Positions 1 through 10,779 of a DNA stretch of 64,000 bases are shown piece after piece. How positions within the stretch are numbered: the first letter of the stretch is position 1; each line of letters begins with the position of its first letter. The stretch comes from Pictodentalium vernedei (lineage: Eukaryota; Mollusca; Scaphopoda; Dentaliida; Dentaliidae). The position numbers were made by a program, and so were the translations under genes. Under the pieces are notes generated by a model, which did no database searches, had not been told where the DNA came from, and was given only the letters and a program-made list of their open reading frames with translations. The DNA is taken from NCBI GenBank assembly GCA_031216915.1, contig CM062296.1, positions 794,401,823-794,465,822 of the forward strand, in the 5' to 3' direction.

Positions 1-528
1 ATTTTCCTGGGCACGTAATCAGTATTTCTATGCCTCAACACTCTCATGCGACCAACTGTGACGTGAAGCAGGAACCTACTCTCGTCTGACCAATGGACTC
101 TCCTCCATGTCCTGAGATTCCAATGTTGTCGTGCCATACACCACTCCAAACGTCGTCTTTGATGCTGATCGGACAGAGCTTGACGCTTTATGACCCTTCT
201 GGAACTCATACCCACTGCTTTGAGACGGTTTCGGACAGTTCTGCGCAAACGCCTGTTGGGAGTCCAAAGACGTTTCAAAACCCCACTTGAAGCAAAGGGT
301 TCACGCCTAACGAAGCGTGCCAGACTCCGGTCTTCCAGAGGAAAGGGCTTTTGGGGGTAGTCCAGGCCTTGGTCGGTCCTTAACATCGTTGTTTGTGGAT
401 GTTTTCGGATAAGTCTGCTGATGGCAGAATGACTATAGCCAAGTTTCCTTCCCATAGCTTTGAATGATATACCTGTTGCATGCAACGATTTGCCATCTTA
501 GTGCCTCTGTCATTCTCCTCCTTGCCAT
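1..528 (-). pseudogene. Tc1/mariner-like transposase remnant, N-terminal half
   Basis: Read on the minus strand, the piece starts at an ATG at 526-528 with MARRRMTEALRWQIV, the typical start of a Tc1-family transposase helix-turn-helix. Later pieces in other frames give NDVKDRPRPG (about 362-390), the linker before the second DNA-binding motif, and WSDESRFLLH (about 60-93), the block holding the first Asp of the DDE catalytic triad. The frame is broken by stops and indels several times, so no active enzyme is made. The C-terminal catalytic half lies beyond base 1. Family members normally have about 340 residues and cut and paste DNA at TA dinucleotides. Function is inferred from these motifs; no terminal inverted repeat was identified. 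Confidence 0.8.
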
Positions 529-1266
529 GTCAACATTTATTGATAAAAGATGTGGCAAATTTTCTTGTTTTATGCCCAGATGTTGCATGTGGATGATAGT
601 GTTTTTTTGTGACATTCTTTTGAAGCATGCTTCACGTGGACGAGTGAATGTGTTTGGGGTACGCTATCAACCAAAAACGTCATGTTTCATAAGATGCAAT
701 GTACTACAAGACACAGCAGTCATTGACAAATAATAATCAGTAAGCGCAACTTCACTGTCATGAAACATTTCCGGAGGTGCTTAATTAGTTTCCAGGTGTA
801 TAGAATGTCTGCGGCACAGTGGAGTCGAACAATGCCCGGCCATGCAAAGTTTGAAGAGTTAACTCGACATTGAAAGCAATCAACGCCCATCCCATGTCCC
901 TTTCCTACTCAAATTATCCCCGTGCGCTAAACTGGTCAAGACATAGCAGGGGCGAACAGTGCATGGCCTTGTACTGCTTGAAGGGTTTAATGTTTAATGT
1001 GTCATCGGGCGCAATCGTCGTCCATGTCATGCTACTTTCCTGGTCAAATAACCCCTATGTGCTACACGTTGTCTCGATAATTTGAGGCAGAGTAGAGTTT
1101 TGGAGTGTTCATGCGACGGTTCCCATCTAATGTCCTTTTCCTGGTTAAATTACACACACGTGCCAAATCGGGCCAACCCGCCATCGCCACGGAAAGTTTC
1201 TAGATGGACGGTCCGACGGAATGGCTTAATCACAGACTCCCCATTTACATAATACATTAGGTCTTG
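529..1266. repeat. Gene-free stretch with degenerate ~120-bp repeat units
   Basis: No coding sequence was recognised. Three related blocks, near 886, 1018 and 1130, share a CCCATnnnATGTCCnTTTCCTnnTnAAATTA-like pattern followed by a GTGC segment, suggesting an old tandem repeat of roughly 110-130 bp. Divergence is high, so the repeat call is tentative. Confidence 0.35.
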
Positions 1267-1548
1267 TACAGTTAAAACTAGACGTCCTGTCATGAGATGC
1301 GCACAAACAGCACGTTGATATGCGCATTAATGTACGCGTTATGGCCCAAGTAAAGCTATCAAATTCTGTACATATGACCTGTGCACAAGCAATGTTTCAG
1401 CCAATGGACCTCCGGGCAACCCGGAGGTCCATTGGTAGAAACATTGCATGTGTTTGCTATCAGTAACCAAGAGAACCTGCCGTGCTTTGCATGCCATTCG
1501 ATATGGCAATTGCGCGCAATTCCAACGCGACTTCTAGTTTTAACTGTA
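1267..1548. mobile_element. TA-flanked MITE with central hairpin (family D, copy 1)
   Basis: The element begins TACAGTTAAAACTAGA and ends with the inverted copy CTAGTTTTAACTGTA, with TA at both ends, as expected for non-autonomous Tc1/mariner-type elements. The centre (about 1396-1432) is a perfect hairpin, CCAATGGACCTCCGGG facing CCCGGAGGTCCATTGG. A second copy with the same ends and centre lies at 15709-16026. Confidence 0.75.
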
Positions 1549-3000
1549 GTCAACTGAATCTAGATTCTTCCAAAGTTTCAAAAAACACTTTCATCTATAA
1601 AATTTCTATACGCTGTTTCGTGATTTCGGGGGCTGCCTTCAACAGCTAGCAACTAATGGTAACGATTTCGGACACGATGCACCGAATGACATCGTCTTGT
1701 ATACTACTGTATCCAGCGAAATGGTTGTGCCCGTTTTGCAACTGTGCAGAGGATCAGAAGTAATTTATATACCATATCCACGTGACCAGTTAGGTCAGGT
1801 AGGTTGTCGTAGTAGCCTGCGGGAGCGACCATATTATGACGTCATTACCAGGGTGATACGTGGTGTCAGAACGCATATGCAGCGCGTGTTCTTATGGTGA
1901 CACGTGTTTCTGTCGTCCATTTTGTTTACTGGATGCCGCTATCTTGGTTTCTATGGGGCCACGTGGGTGTCATGGGCCTGGAAGACTTCTAATCGGTAGG
2001 TTATGTTCGATTTGACGGGAGAATATCTAATTACCGCAAACCACCCGACAATTTCCTCAAATCATCCGAAATCCGCGGATTCTACTCCTCCGAACCGCCA
2101 TCTTTATTGTTAATGGCACATGGTTGTTGTGAGTCTGAGAGACTTTCAACACTGCGGGAATGTGTTTCAAGGGGGCGGGGGTGTCCGATTTGAGGAGAGT
2201 ATAACTATTTACGGAAAAATCTGTCAACTACCTAACTCACATAAAACGACCAAACGCCACCGAATCGGACCCGACATAGCCACCGTATTGAGCTAATAAG
2301 AATACCACTTGGTGCTAATTAATGAAAACAATCTGAAAACCACTTTAAATTACCGAAAACAAACCGAAACGGACTTTATTTGGTTCGGATTCAGAATATT
2401 GCTTTTATGACTCATACGTTGGGCTATACGTGTGTTCAGTTAGTCGGGAATATATGTAATTATCGAAAAGGAGCCTACAACACTACCAAAAATCACACAC
2501 AAATATTTTATTTTGACCCAAGTCAGTATGGGTAGCACGTAGAGCTATAGGTGTTTTCGATATCTCATTCCCCAAATGGGCCTAACAACTATTTATCTAG
2601 GTCGGATTCTTCCAGAAGCCTGCCCGGCCCTATATCTGGTTAGCTATCTCTCTGATTTCAAAAATAGCGCGTAGTGTTATAGTCTTCAGTAGGTTATGTG
2701 CGATTAGAAAAAGGAGTGTAACTGATTACCCAAATAGACCTGGCAGAAATTAGTTTTGTTTAGATTCTTCCAAAACCCCCGGCTTCTGTCTATCTTGGCT
2801 ACCCTATTATCTCCATTCCTGGGACATCTTTCATCTATGTGATTGTTTCTGTCTTCCCAACCCTATTCGTTTGTTCGGAGTATACTCCAGTAGCATAGAG
2901 GGGTCTCTCAGTTGGAACAGATTAAGCTTATAGTTGCTAATTTTAGGTATTTTGTCTGCTCTGATTGATTCTATCCCTAGTTTGTGTACTCCAGTTTTGG
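1549..3000 (+). mobile_element. Arm of foldback element family F (diverged)
   Basis: From about 1780 to 2960 the sequence follows the left arm of the complete foldback at 48075-50572. The shared landmarks occur in the same order: a CRE-like GACGTCATTACC, GTGATACGTGGTGT, CGCATATGCAGCGCGTGT, a GTCGTCCATTTTG block, TTCTATGG followed by a CACGTG, and finally CAGTTGGAACAG near 2908. The opposite arm was not found nearby, so this is a solo or truncated copy. Sequence 1549-1780 is unassigned. Confidence 0.5.
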
Positions 3001-4160
3001 GTCAATACCCAGAAGCCATGTATCGTTTACCACAACTCACACTAACCATCCATTTATCAAAATCCTACCCAGTTTCAGTTTGTACGCAGTTATCTCCCGC
3101 TGGTGATGCGTATGGTTTCCGATTATTCGATTGAGATGAAGAGCAATGAGAGCAAATGCTCCCTGAAGTAAATGCTCTTACGACTCTTCGACTAATCTCG
3201 GAAAAAAGTATTCCATAATGACAGGCGTGTTTATTAGATTCTCTGAAAAGAAGTATAGCTTCTGTGTCCAGTCTTCTAACACAAATCAATTTCGCGATTG
3301 TCTCTCAGTACCTATCACTGTACTACCACTGCTACGAGTCTCTGTTCCTATCACTATCATACCTGGCTTCACCAATAGTAGCAGTCGGTTGCTCCAACGG
3401 GTCTTCAGCTCAACTCGGACAAAATGATGCCACTGTCTGTCGTGTTATTATTTTGTGACAATAACTGTGTTGGGCAACAGGTTAAGAAAGACAGAACTCC
3501 AGTCCATGTGTGTTTATTACGACTATATGACTCTGACTCAAACTGTCTACAGAGGAAATGCTGACTGTATAATATATTTCTTATTAGTTATAACATCTCA
3601 GACTCAAGGATTAAAGACATATGTAACCAAGTGTAACTTACACTACACTGTTCAATTAGTTCTATGACAGAGGTGTGGTTCCGTGAAACGTAAATGAGCT
3701 AAAGAGCACTGAGAACAATTGCTTCTAAGTCTGTTTGCTCTTGCGATTCTTCGAATCATCTCGGAAAAAGGGTACGAACGCCCAGTCGATTTTTAGGTAG
3801 GGTGTCGTTTCGAAAAAATGTAGATGTGATTTCGTCAAGTGAGATAAGGAGCCGTGGGGGCAATTGCTTCTCAGAGTAATTGCTTGGATGGTTCTTCGGC
3901 TCATCCAGGTATTGGAGGATCTCTATGACATTGTGATGTAGCATGGAAGGATACGTTTTGGAGGACAATTATTTTTAGCCGGAAGTGATGTCATAGTTGT
4001 TATGTATTTTGGTCGTCTTATTGAATTTAGCAGACACCATGTTGTAATGTTATGCCGTTCCAATGACGAGCCATAAGCTGTGTTTTTGGAAACAAAAAAT
4101 GAAAACTACTAGTGCCTTGCAAATCTCAAATTTTGGAACGAATCGAATGCGAAATTAAAT
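3001..4160. repeat. Gene-free stretch with three diverged stem-loop units
   Basis: No gene was seen. Units near 3132-3202, 3697-3764 and 3839-3910 each begin GAGATnAAGAGC or similar, carry a GCAATTGCTTCT-type middle and end CTCTTCGAnnnATCTCGG or a related form. The two ends of a unit pair with each other, so each can fold into an imperfect hairpin of about 70 bases. Spacing is irregular (565 and 142 bp). Confidence 0.4.
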
Positions 4161-4174
4161 CATACAGATGATTT

Positions 4175-4528
4175 ATTTATTTATTGGGGTTTAACGACAC
4201 TTTCGACAGCCAGAGTCACCTCCTGTTGGACAGTTTTACGTGTGGTGGAAGACGAAGTACCTGGAGAGAACCACAGAGCAACGCCGACCAACTGCCAGGC
4301 TCCCCAAAATACTAACTCCACACATGCAGGGTTAGCATTGGCTGAAGACAGGTGCACCATCGTCGACGTGCAGTACGCCTTAGAACACAGCGCCTCCGTG
4401 CCCCAACTTGGGCAATCGGGATTAAGCGTATTTGCCAAGGACACAACTCTCTTGCCGCAGGTTTGATTAGAACCGAGGACTTCTCGGCTTGCAGCCTGCA
4501 TCTCTACCTAATGAGCCACCCCGCTCCC
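4175..4528 (-). mobile_element. tRNA-derived SINE, copy a
   Basis: On the minus strand the element starts GGGAGCGGGGTGGCTCATTA (tRNA A-box region) and runs through a tRNA-like head, a conserved core (TTCTCTCCAGGTACTTCG) and a TTAAACCCC tail ending in (AAAT)n. It is flanked by a perfect 12-bp target duplication, TACAGATGATTT, at 4163-4174 and 4529-4540, the mark of LINE-machinery retrotransposition. It landed in a TCGAA-rich element that continues on both sides. Confidence 0.85.
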
Positions 4529-4540
4529 TACAGATGATTT

Positions 4541-5280
4541 CGAATCGAATCGAATCAAATCGAAACCCAAATCTTACAGCTCTTCAAATCATAAATATTG
4601 CACGTTCTTCCAGCCGTTAATATTGCAAGTCTCCATTCCAGTATCGTATTTAACTGCGACGCGTTGCTGTGGGGAAGTAGAATAAAAAAGCGGAATATTC
4701 CGGAACGAAATCGAAGTAGTGGCGGAAGCGTTACCTCCTGGAACTCTTCTTCTATCATTAGGCTTCCTGAACAGGAGGCCTAATGATAGGAGAGGAGTTC
4801 AAGGGGAGATACTTGGTAGACATTTGAGGACATCTCGAAAATTTCCTAATCATCTGTGGGAAGTAGAATAAAAAAGCGGAATATTCAAAAACGAAATCAA
4901 AGTAGTGGCGGAAGCGTTACCTCCTGGAACTCTTCTTCTATCATTAGGCCTCCTGAACAGGAGGCCTAATGATAGAAGATGAGTTCAAGGGGAGATACTT
5001 GGTAGACATTTGAGGACATCTCGAAAATTTCCTAATCATCTGTGGAGAAGTAGAATAAAAAAGCGGAATATTCCAGAACGAAATCAAAGTAGTGGCGGAA
5101 GCGTTACCTCCTGGAACTCTTCTTCTATCATTAGGCCTCCTGAACAGGAGGCCTAATGATAGAATAGGAGTTCAAGGGGAGATACTTGGTAGACTTTTGA
5201 GGACATCTCGAAAATTTCCTAATCATCACGCCTCGAAGATTTTAAATTCAATCGAACATCAAAGCTTCACAGCACCCTAA
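4541..5280. repeat. TCGAA-ended element with three 186-bp tandem units, each with a hairpin
   Basis: Three direct repeats begin near 4672, 4856 and 5042, period about 185 bp, each reading GAAGTAGAATAAAAAAGCGG. Inside each is a hairpin: a strong TCATTAGGCCTCCTG / CAGGAGGCCTAATGA core flanked by a weaker outer stem (GAACTC / GAGTTC). The left flank is rich in ATCGAATCGAATC and the right flank holds AATCGAACATC, like the elements at 37236-37726 and 51055-51990, the latter having one diverged hairpin unit. No coding content. Confidence 0.7.
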
Positions 5281-6527
5281 TCTGTTGTCATCCGGGAAAA
5301 CTCACTGGAGGTTTCATCTGTTGGGCGTGTCAGGTGAAGAGTTAAGATAAACAACAAATAAGCACCTTGGTGTCTACATGTGATTCAAATTCCACTTAAA
5401 TTATTCTGAAAAATCGTATTTTTCTCCATTTATCTTATCCAGTTTCAAGAGACTCGATGAAAGAAATGTGTTTCCTTATTAGCGCCATCATTTTCATCAT
5501 CAGTTCTATTCTAAGTTATCATTTCAGTTCACAGTTCCAAAATATATCCCAGTCTGATGTGATTCTCTTATCAAATATATTTCTGTAATCTAAGCGTACC
5601 AGACGAATAATCAGTAAGAGTGGAACTTGTTATCTTTTTCCTGTTCATTTGTGGTTCTGGCGAAATTTTTTCTTACATCTTCAACGAAACGCAAATAGAT
5701 TTGTTCATTTCTCAACTTGAGATGTATTCTTGGTTTTGGTTATAAAAGTTGTTATCTCATATCTCTCCGAACGTGATACAAACCAAGAGAACGGAATATC
5801 GAAGTCAACAAAAAGAAGAAAGAGGTTCTGTATTTCTGACTCTTGTCTTTTCCAGTCATATATCTACGACCTGATAAAGTGATACATATTGGGTACAATT
5901 TGTGTTCAAAGTGAAACAGCTCCGTTTATTAGCTGAGTGCTAGTTTTGAGTAATTCACACTACACGATGACAATTCACTGGGAAAAATACCGTTAAAACG
6001 GAAGACTGGTTACCAGATGGCGGCACAACTATCGTAAAACGCATAGCTAAAAATCGCATTTTATTGGCAATGGCGACCTTTGTGTTTGATATATAAGCAG
6101 AACCCTGGATCCGATATTTAATTTGGCTTTAATATGCGACCGCAGAGTGTTCCTTGCCAACAGGTGTTGACAGTGGAGCACATTCTTTTACACTGAACTA
6201 ATTTTAATCATGTCAGGGGGCATTATTTCACTACAAGATCCTTAAGACATCTATCTTGTCATCCGAGCCCGTACAAAATAAAATTTTAAAATTGTTTTTT
6301 TTATTCTTTTAAACTAGACTCTTCAACTCTTAAATCATCAGGTTGATTTAAAAGGTATTCACCATACTAATATTATCACCCCTTACTGTTCAAACTATTC
6401 CCTTATTTGACATTCTATTGTAATTTCTTCCTGTCTTTAATCAACCATTTCCCTTCGTAATTGACAATGACATTTGACTTTCTACTGTTTTCTCGCCCGA
6501 CCGATGTGGCCTTGGCTGCTGATGTGG
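5281..6527. other. No gene seen
   Basis: AT-rich sequence with no recognisable coding region, RNA gene or clear repeat boundary. The last 40 bases (CCGATGTGGCCTTGGC and following) continue after the hAT element at 7261 as an (AAAT)n tail, so they look like the 3' end of a retroposon that was split by that insertion. Confidence 0.4.
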
Positions 6528-6535
6528 CATTAAGC

Positions 6536-7252
6536 CAGGGGTGGCGCCAGGGATTTCTCGACAGGGGGGGCTGATCTCTCCGACAGGGGAGGGGGGGGGG
6601 TATAACATTTGACCTCCCAAACGAAGGAAAATGAGTGAAAATTGGTAAAATGGAGAACCAAAATAGAAGCAAATTGAGTATGTTTGTTGATTATTTAACC
6701 CTTTACCTAACCTGAAAAGCAGACGACACTTGCAAAAATAATTCTTGAATAACTAATGTTTTTCATTTTTTGTCTCAAAAACATAGGTTATGACCCCTCG
6801 TTGGAACGAGCTCGACGAGCTCGTTCCAACGAGGGTTCATAACCTATGTTTTTGAGACAAAAAATGAAAAAAATAATGAAAATTAATTGGCGATTTTTGA
6901 GAATAGCGCTGGCCGATTTTGGCCGTTACCTTAGGTAAAGGGTTAAAGTAAACATATTATAATAAGGTCGGGAAATATTTCATCTATAAAGCCAGTTTGA
7001 CGAACGGCATTAAGGAATTTCGTGAGAATCACTATTCTCTATCAAAGTTCCAGTGCTGCACGGGTTCGAGACTGACAGGACGAGATATCTACATTCGATT
7101 GACGGACATTTCTCGTGAAGTCGGGTTTACGAGACTCTCCGTCGGACTGACTAAAAATCTCCGATGGGGGGGGGGGGGGGGGGGGGGGGCTGGACCTCTC
7201 CGGCTGGGGGCTGTAGCCCCCTGACTCCCCCCCCCCATTGGCGCCACCACTG
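6536..7252. mobile_element. Non-autonomous hAT element 1, carrying a nested MITE-A and poly-G
   Basis: Terminal inverted repeats CAGGGGTGGCGCCA and TTGGCGCCACCACTG are enclosed by a perfect 8-bp duplication CATTAAGC (6528-6535 and 7253-7260), which is diagnostic of hAT transposition. No transposase is encoded. The left interior is G-rich and the right interior C-rich, with a run of 24 G at 7166-7189. MITE-A copy 1 sits inside at 6695-6946. Confidence 0.85.
6695..6946 (+). mobile_element. MITE-A copy 1 (TTAA-flanked palindromic MITE)
   Basis: Both ends are TTAA followed by the inverted repeat TTAACCCTTTACCYAACRT. This is the TTAA duplication and CCC start of piggyBac-type elements, though family membership is inference. 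The centre is a ~103-bp hairpin: arms of about 51 bp from CATTTTTTGTCTCAAAAACA inward to GGAACGAGCTCG with a 1-base loop. The two outer segments differ: the left has GCAGACGACACTTGCAAA, the right GCGCTGGCCGGTTTTGGCC. Plus orientation here means the GCAGACGAC end comes first. No ORF. Confidence 0.9.
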
Positions 7253-7260
7253 CATTAAGC

Positions 7261-7265
7261 ACAAA

Positions 7266-7300
<35 letters not shown>

Positions 7301-7301
7301 A
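7261..7301 (+). repeat. (AAAT)n tail of a split retroposon
   Basis: Ten or so AAAT units directly follow the hAT target duplication. Together with 6490-6535 they look like the 3' end of a retroposed sequence into which hAT element 1 inserted. Confidence 0.6.
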
Positions 7302-8522
7302 ATTATTCAGTAGTTATCAACAGTAGACGTATTAATATCTTTCACCTGCAGCTTTAAGGCTGCAGGTTAATGATATTAATTAGTCTACACCTACATGTAA
7401 CATGAACTCTTCCAAGACCTTGTCATATTTCGACATGGACAATACCATCATGCTGATAGTGGAACTTAGGGGAAGCCATCTGGAGATCGAAGTAATAAAC
7501 GGGGGAAACTAGGAGGAAACGAATTCAAGCATAAACGTTTTCTTACTCAGTGTTTGAAGAGTTCAATAGATTCTTCAAGTGCTTCAGGAACTTTGACAGA
7601 CTACTAGACGTCTATTTTCGATTAAAAATCGTGGAAGTATTTTTGTTCTGGAAATGCTAGCTCCATGAAACATGGGCACCCTTCTATTTGAACCTTGTAT
7701 AAATATTGCACCTTAAGATAAAACAGTCTTACCGTAAAAGTCACTGTGACGTACCGGCAAATGGTTCCAAAATTTTACCATATTTTCAACGACAATGTTT
7801 GTACGCTGTGCCCAACCCGAAGAGAGTATTACTACTAAATGTTCGGCAATGTGAACTTTCCATCCGAGCTATAACTGATGCTTTTGTGAAAAGCTGGAAG
7901 AAATGGGATCTGTGTTTCAGTTGCACAGGACTTCCAAGTTAATCCCGGAGGTTTTCGTAGCCTAAACAATAAACATTAACTGCATGCGACTCTTACACTT
8001 ATCCACAAAATTGCCGGGTGGAAACTAACTACCCCGTGTTTATATTTTAGCGAAAGTCCACTCTCAACATTAAAATGTCGTGTAATATGGATCTTGCCTA
8101 ATTTTTTTGAAGAAATGGCGAGAAGGTGACGTAAATTTCATGCGACGTCACGTGGATTGGTCTTGCAGCACATGTGGGTGGCATCGTTACCATTTAGATG
8201 TAAAGGTGGTATGATGTCACTATTTAAACGTTATTCCAGACACCACTTGCTGTGTTACAACGATGAATCACAGACAGGACACCAAGCTCCCAAGCCATCA
8301 GCCCAACTCTTTGACAAATCTTACGCCATTATGGTCTGAGGCCAGTTCACCTCTTGGTAGTCCATCTGTTATTTGCAGATTCAACCAGATGGAATATTTC
8401 AGGAGGTCGGAAAAGCGAACCTTCCGTTGGAAAAATTAGAGAAAAATGTGTCAGACTATCAGAAAGAACGTCCCAAACTCATTAATGTGGTGGCACCATT
8501 CAGAAATACAGACAGCAATGCG
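7302..8522. other. No gene seen; one small hairpin
   Basis: No coding region is recognised. A short hairpin, ACCTGCAGC-TTTAAG-GCTGCAGGT, lies near 7346-7369 and resembles one near 29950-29990 (AACTTGTAGC/GCTGCAGGTT), so both may belong to a small diverged MITE family. Confidence 0.4.
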
Positions 8523-8761
8523 TTAGCCCTTTAAACTCTGGTGGTATCTTCCAGGTAGGTTCAATAACAGCAATTGAAAAAGTTCATATTCATTTTTGGG
8601 GGATAGACCCATCAATATTTTCAACGTGCAGCCTTTGGGCTGCACGTTAAAATACTGATTGGTCAACCACACACATTCACTAAGCAGCTATCCTACTTAA
8701 TGAAGTTGTGACGTATCTAGGTACTGCGGATGAAAACGGTTTCTCGTGTTCAATGGGTTAA
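8523..8761. mobile_element. TTAA-type MITE, family C, copy 1
   Basis: The ends are TTAGCCCTTTAAACTCTGG and GTGTTCAATGGGTTAA, an inverted pair bounded by TTAA-like sites. The centre is a hairpin, AACGTGCAGCC-TTTG-GGCTGCACGTT. Copies at 20343-20583 and 30834-31069 share the ends, the centre and internal blocks such as GTGACGTATC. Confidence 0.7.
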
Positions 8762-9817
8762 AACATACACGCACAAAAGCTACAATGCTTAATGTGAACA
8801 GTATGACTTTCGCATAATTACACACACTTGTAAACTGAAGTGATGACATGACTACGGATATTGAATCCATTTATCAGAGACACCGTCTGACCTCAGTTCA
8901 AATCCATTGATTTTGGTTTGATGGACGAACAGGGAATCTATCTTAACAATGGTCGACTAAAATGTTAACTTCAAAGCATAACATTTTATAAAGAGGTTAA
9001 CCACTTCACCGTAGTAAGATCTCGTCAAACTAGTACGCCCTAAATAGACGCCAGTCGCACATCTGGCTTAGTTATCCTTGGTTGACGTGGGCAGGGTCGT
9101 AGCTAAGAGGTCTCGGAAAGGGAGAGGGTGATCATCGCTAGATTTTCAATTACACCCTTCCCGTGAGAAATTCCATTACCACCCGCCCCCAACGGTATCA
9201 AAATTTTCCAACTGCAGGTTTTAGGGTGCAGATTTCCATTTGTACACCCCCTTAACTATAGATTATCCAACAGCAGGAGGCTATCGGTTGTCACAAACAC
9301 GAACCCCAAATCAATATTTCAGGTTCTGTTTTACTATTTTACAGTTAATATTTTGAGGACGTTCGCTGCTTTTCAGTCTGAAAACTCCAAATTTTGTTTG
9401 GAACCTATGGCGTCAATACTCTGGTTAGGGATGTCGTGACAGGGCGTGGTGGAGGAAGCTTCCCTCCAATCCGCCTCAAAACACCAAGAGTTCGAACTAT
9501 TATACTCAAATCGTAGAAAGGTGTATACTCCAAAGTACTACATGAAGTCGAAACATGTATACCCAATGGTGTACAAAGGACTTCTCGGACATTGACAATT
9601 TGATACAATGTTCGATTTTCCTTGTAGAATGTTATCATCAACAAATCTCCTTTTGATGACTGCTGATATCATTACAAATGAAAGAAATGGATGGAATTAC
9701 CTTGGTCATGTTTTGTACCATGGTGCAATAGCCAATCTACAGAGACACTCAGTTTTATCGGAATATTTTAACAGAATGAACCCAAGATATGCAAACACAA
9801 TTTATTGTCAGCATTTA
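8762..9817. other. No gene seen; fragment of a CAGGGTCGTAGC-type repeat
   Basis: From about 9090 to 9260 the sequence begins GCAGGGTCGTAGCTAAG and shares TTTCAATTACACCC and GAAATTCCATTA blocks with 47020-47160. It is likely one end of a decayed hAT-like element. Nothing else is recognisable. Confidence 0.35.
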
Positions 9818-9964
9818 GGAGATAAACGTCTCTTGTTTCGTTGGACATTCGGGAAATTGACTACAGAAAACCATTTGTTAGCAAGCCCCGAAGGGTCGAG
9901 TTAACAAATGGTTTTCCATAGTCAAATTCCCGAATGTCTAACGAAACAAGAGACGCCTATCTCC
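9818..9964. repeat. 147-bp imperfect palindrome (hairpin)
   Basis: Arms of about 62 bp pair with only a few mismatches: GTCTCTTGTTTCGTT with AACGAAACAAGAGAC, ACATTCGGGAA with TTCCCGAATGT, and AAAACCATTTGTTA with TAACAAATGGTTTT. The loop is CAAGCCCCGAAGGGTCGAG. No terminal target duplication was identified. Confidence 0.8.
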
Positions 9965-10528
9965 ATTGTAATTCCTACCATCCTCAGAAGTGAAAACATT
10001 CAGCAAACCCGTTTTATTTGCAGAAAAACAATAAAAAAAATGTCCTTTTAGATCTCGGTCTATTTTCCATGATCGAATTTACAGAAAACAGCTCTGGGGT
10101 GTGTTCGATCTGTGATAGGAGCGGTTTAGCGCCTTTGTTCACGCGTAGTTTGGATAAAGGCATGTTCTAATTGACCCACTTCCGGCGATTAGAGCACGGT
10201 AAGAGTGGATTTGTCTGAGATTAGAGCACGGAGCCGACCATCTTTCAGCCAATTAAATTACGGGTTCAGAAAGAAGAACGAGGTCAAATTTAACTGACGA
10301 ATTGGAGAATTACAATTTCTGCTAAACACATCTTCGGACAATGTCTTCTGGCATTTATGCTGATGTATATTTTGTAAACTACTTGTTGTGTATGTTAAAG
10401 ACAGGGAGGTAAGAACCGGGGTGGCACATATTGCGCGTACCACAAATTGTTTGTCCATCCAAATGTGCCATAGTTTCAGCGCATGCTACTATCAACCCAC
10501 TTCTAAGTATTCGACGTTTTGTGGTGTT
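9965..10528. other. No gene seen
   Basis: AT-rich DNA without recognisable genes. A short direct repeat, GATTAGAGCACGG, occurs twice near 10189 and 10220. Confidence 0.4.
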
Positions 10529-10779
10529 TTAACCCTTTACCCAACGTAACAGTCAAAACCGGCCAATGCGATTCTCAAAAATCGCCAATTAATTTCCATT
10601 ATATTTTCATTTTTTGTCTCAAAAACATAGATTATGACCTCTCTTTGGAACGAGCTCGTCGAGCGCGTTCCAATGAGGGGTCATAACCTATGTTTTCGAG
10701 ACAAAAAATGAAAAAAAATAATTACTCAAGAATTTCTCTTGCAAGTGTCGTCTGCTTTTCATGTTAGGTAAAGGGTTAA
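10529..10779 (-). mobile_element. MITE-A copy 2
   Basis: TTAA at both ends, CCCTTTACCC start, central palindrome around GGAACGAGCTCGTCGAGCGCG with a few arm mismatches. Minus orientation (GGCCAATGCG end first). Confidence 0.9.

Noticed and set aside
6695-6946. The MITE-A palindrome as a bidirectional transcription terminator or an origin of replication
   Set aside because: The repeated dispersed copies with TTAA duplications show it is a transposable element. No evidence links it to termination or replication here.
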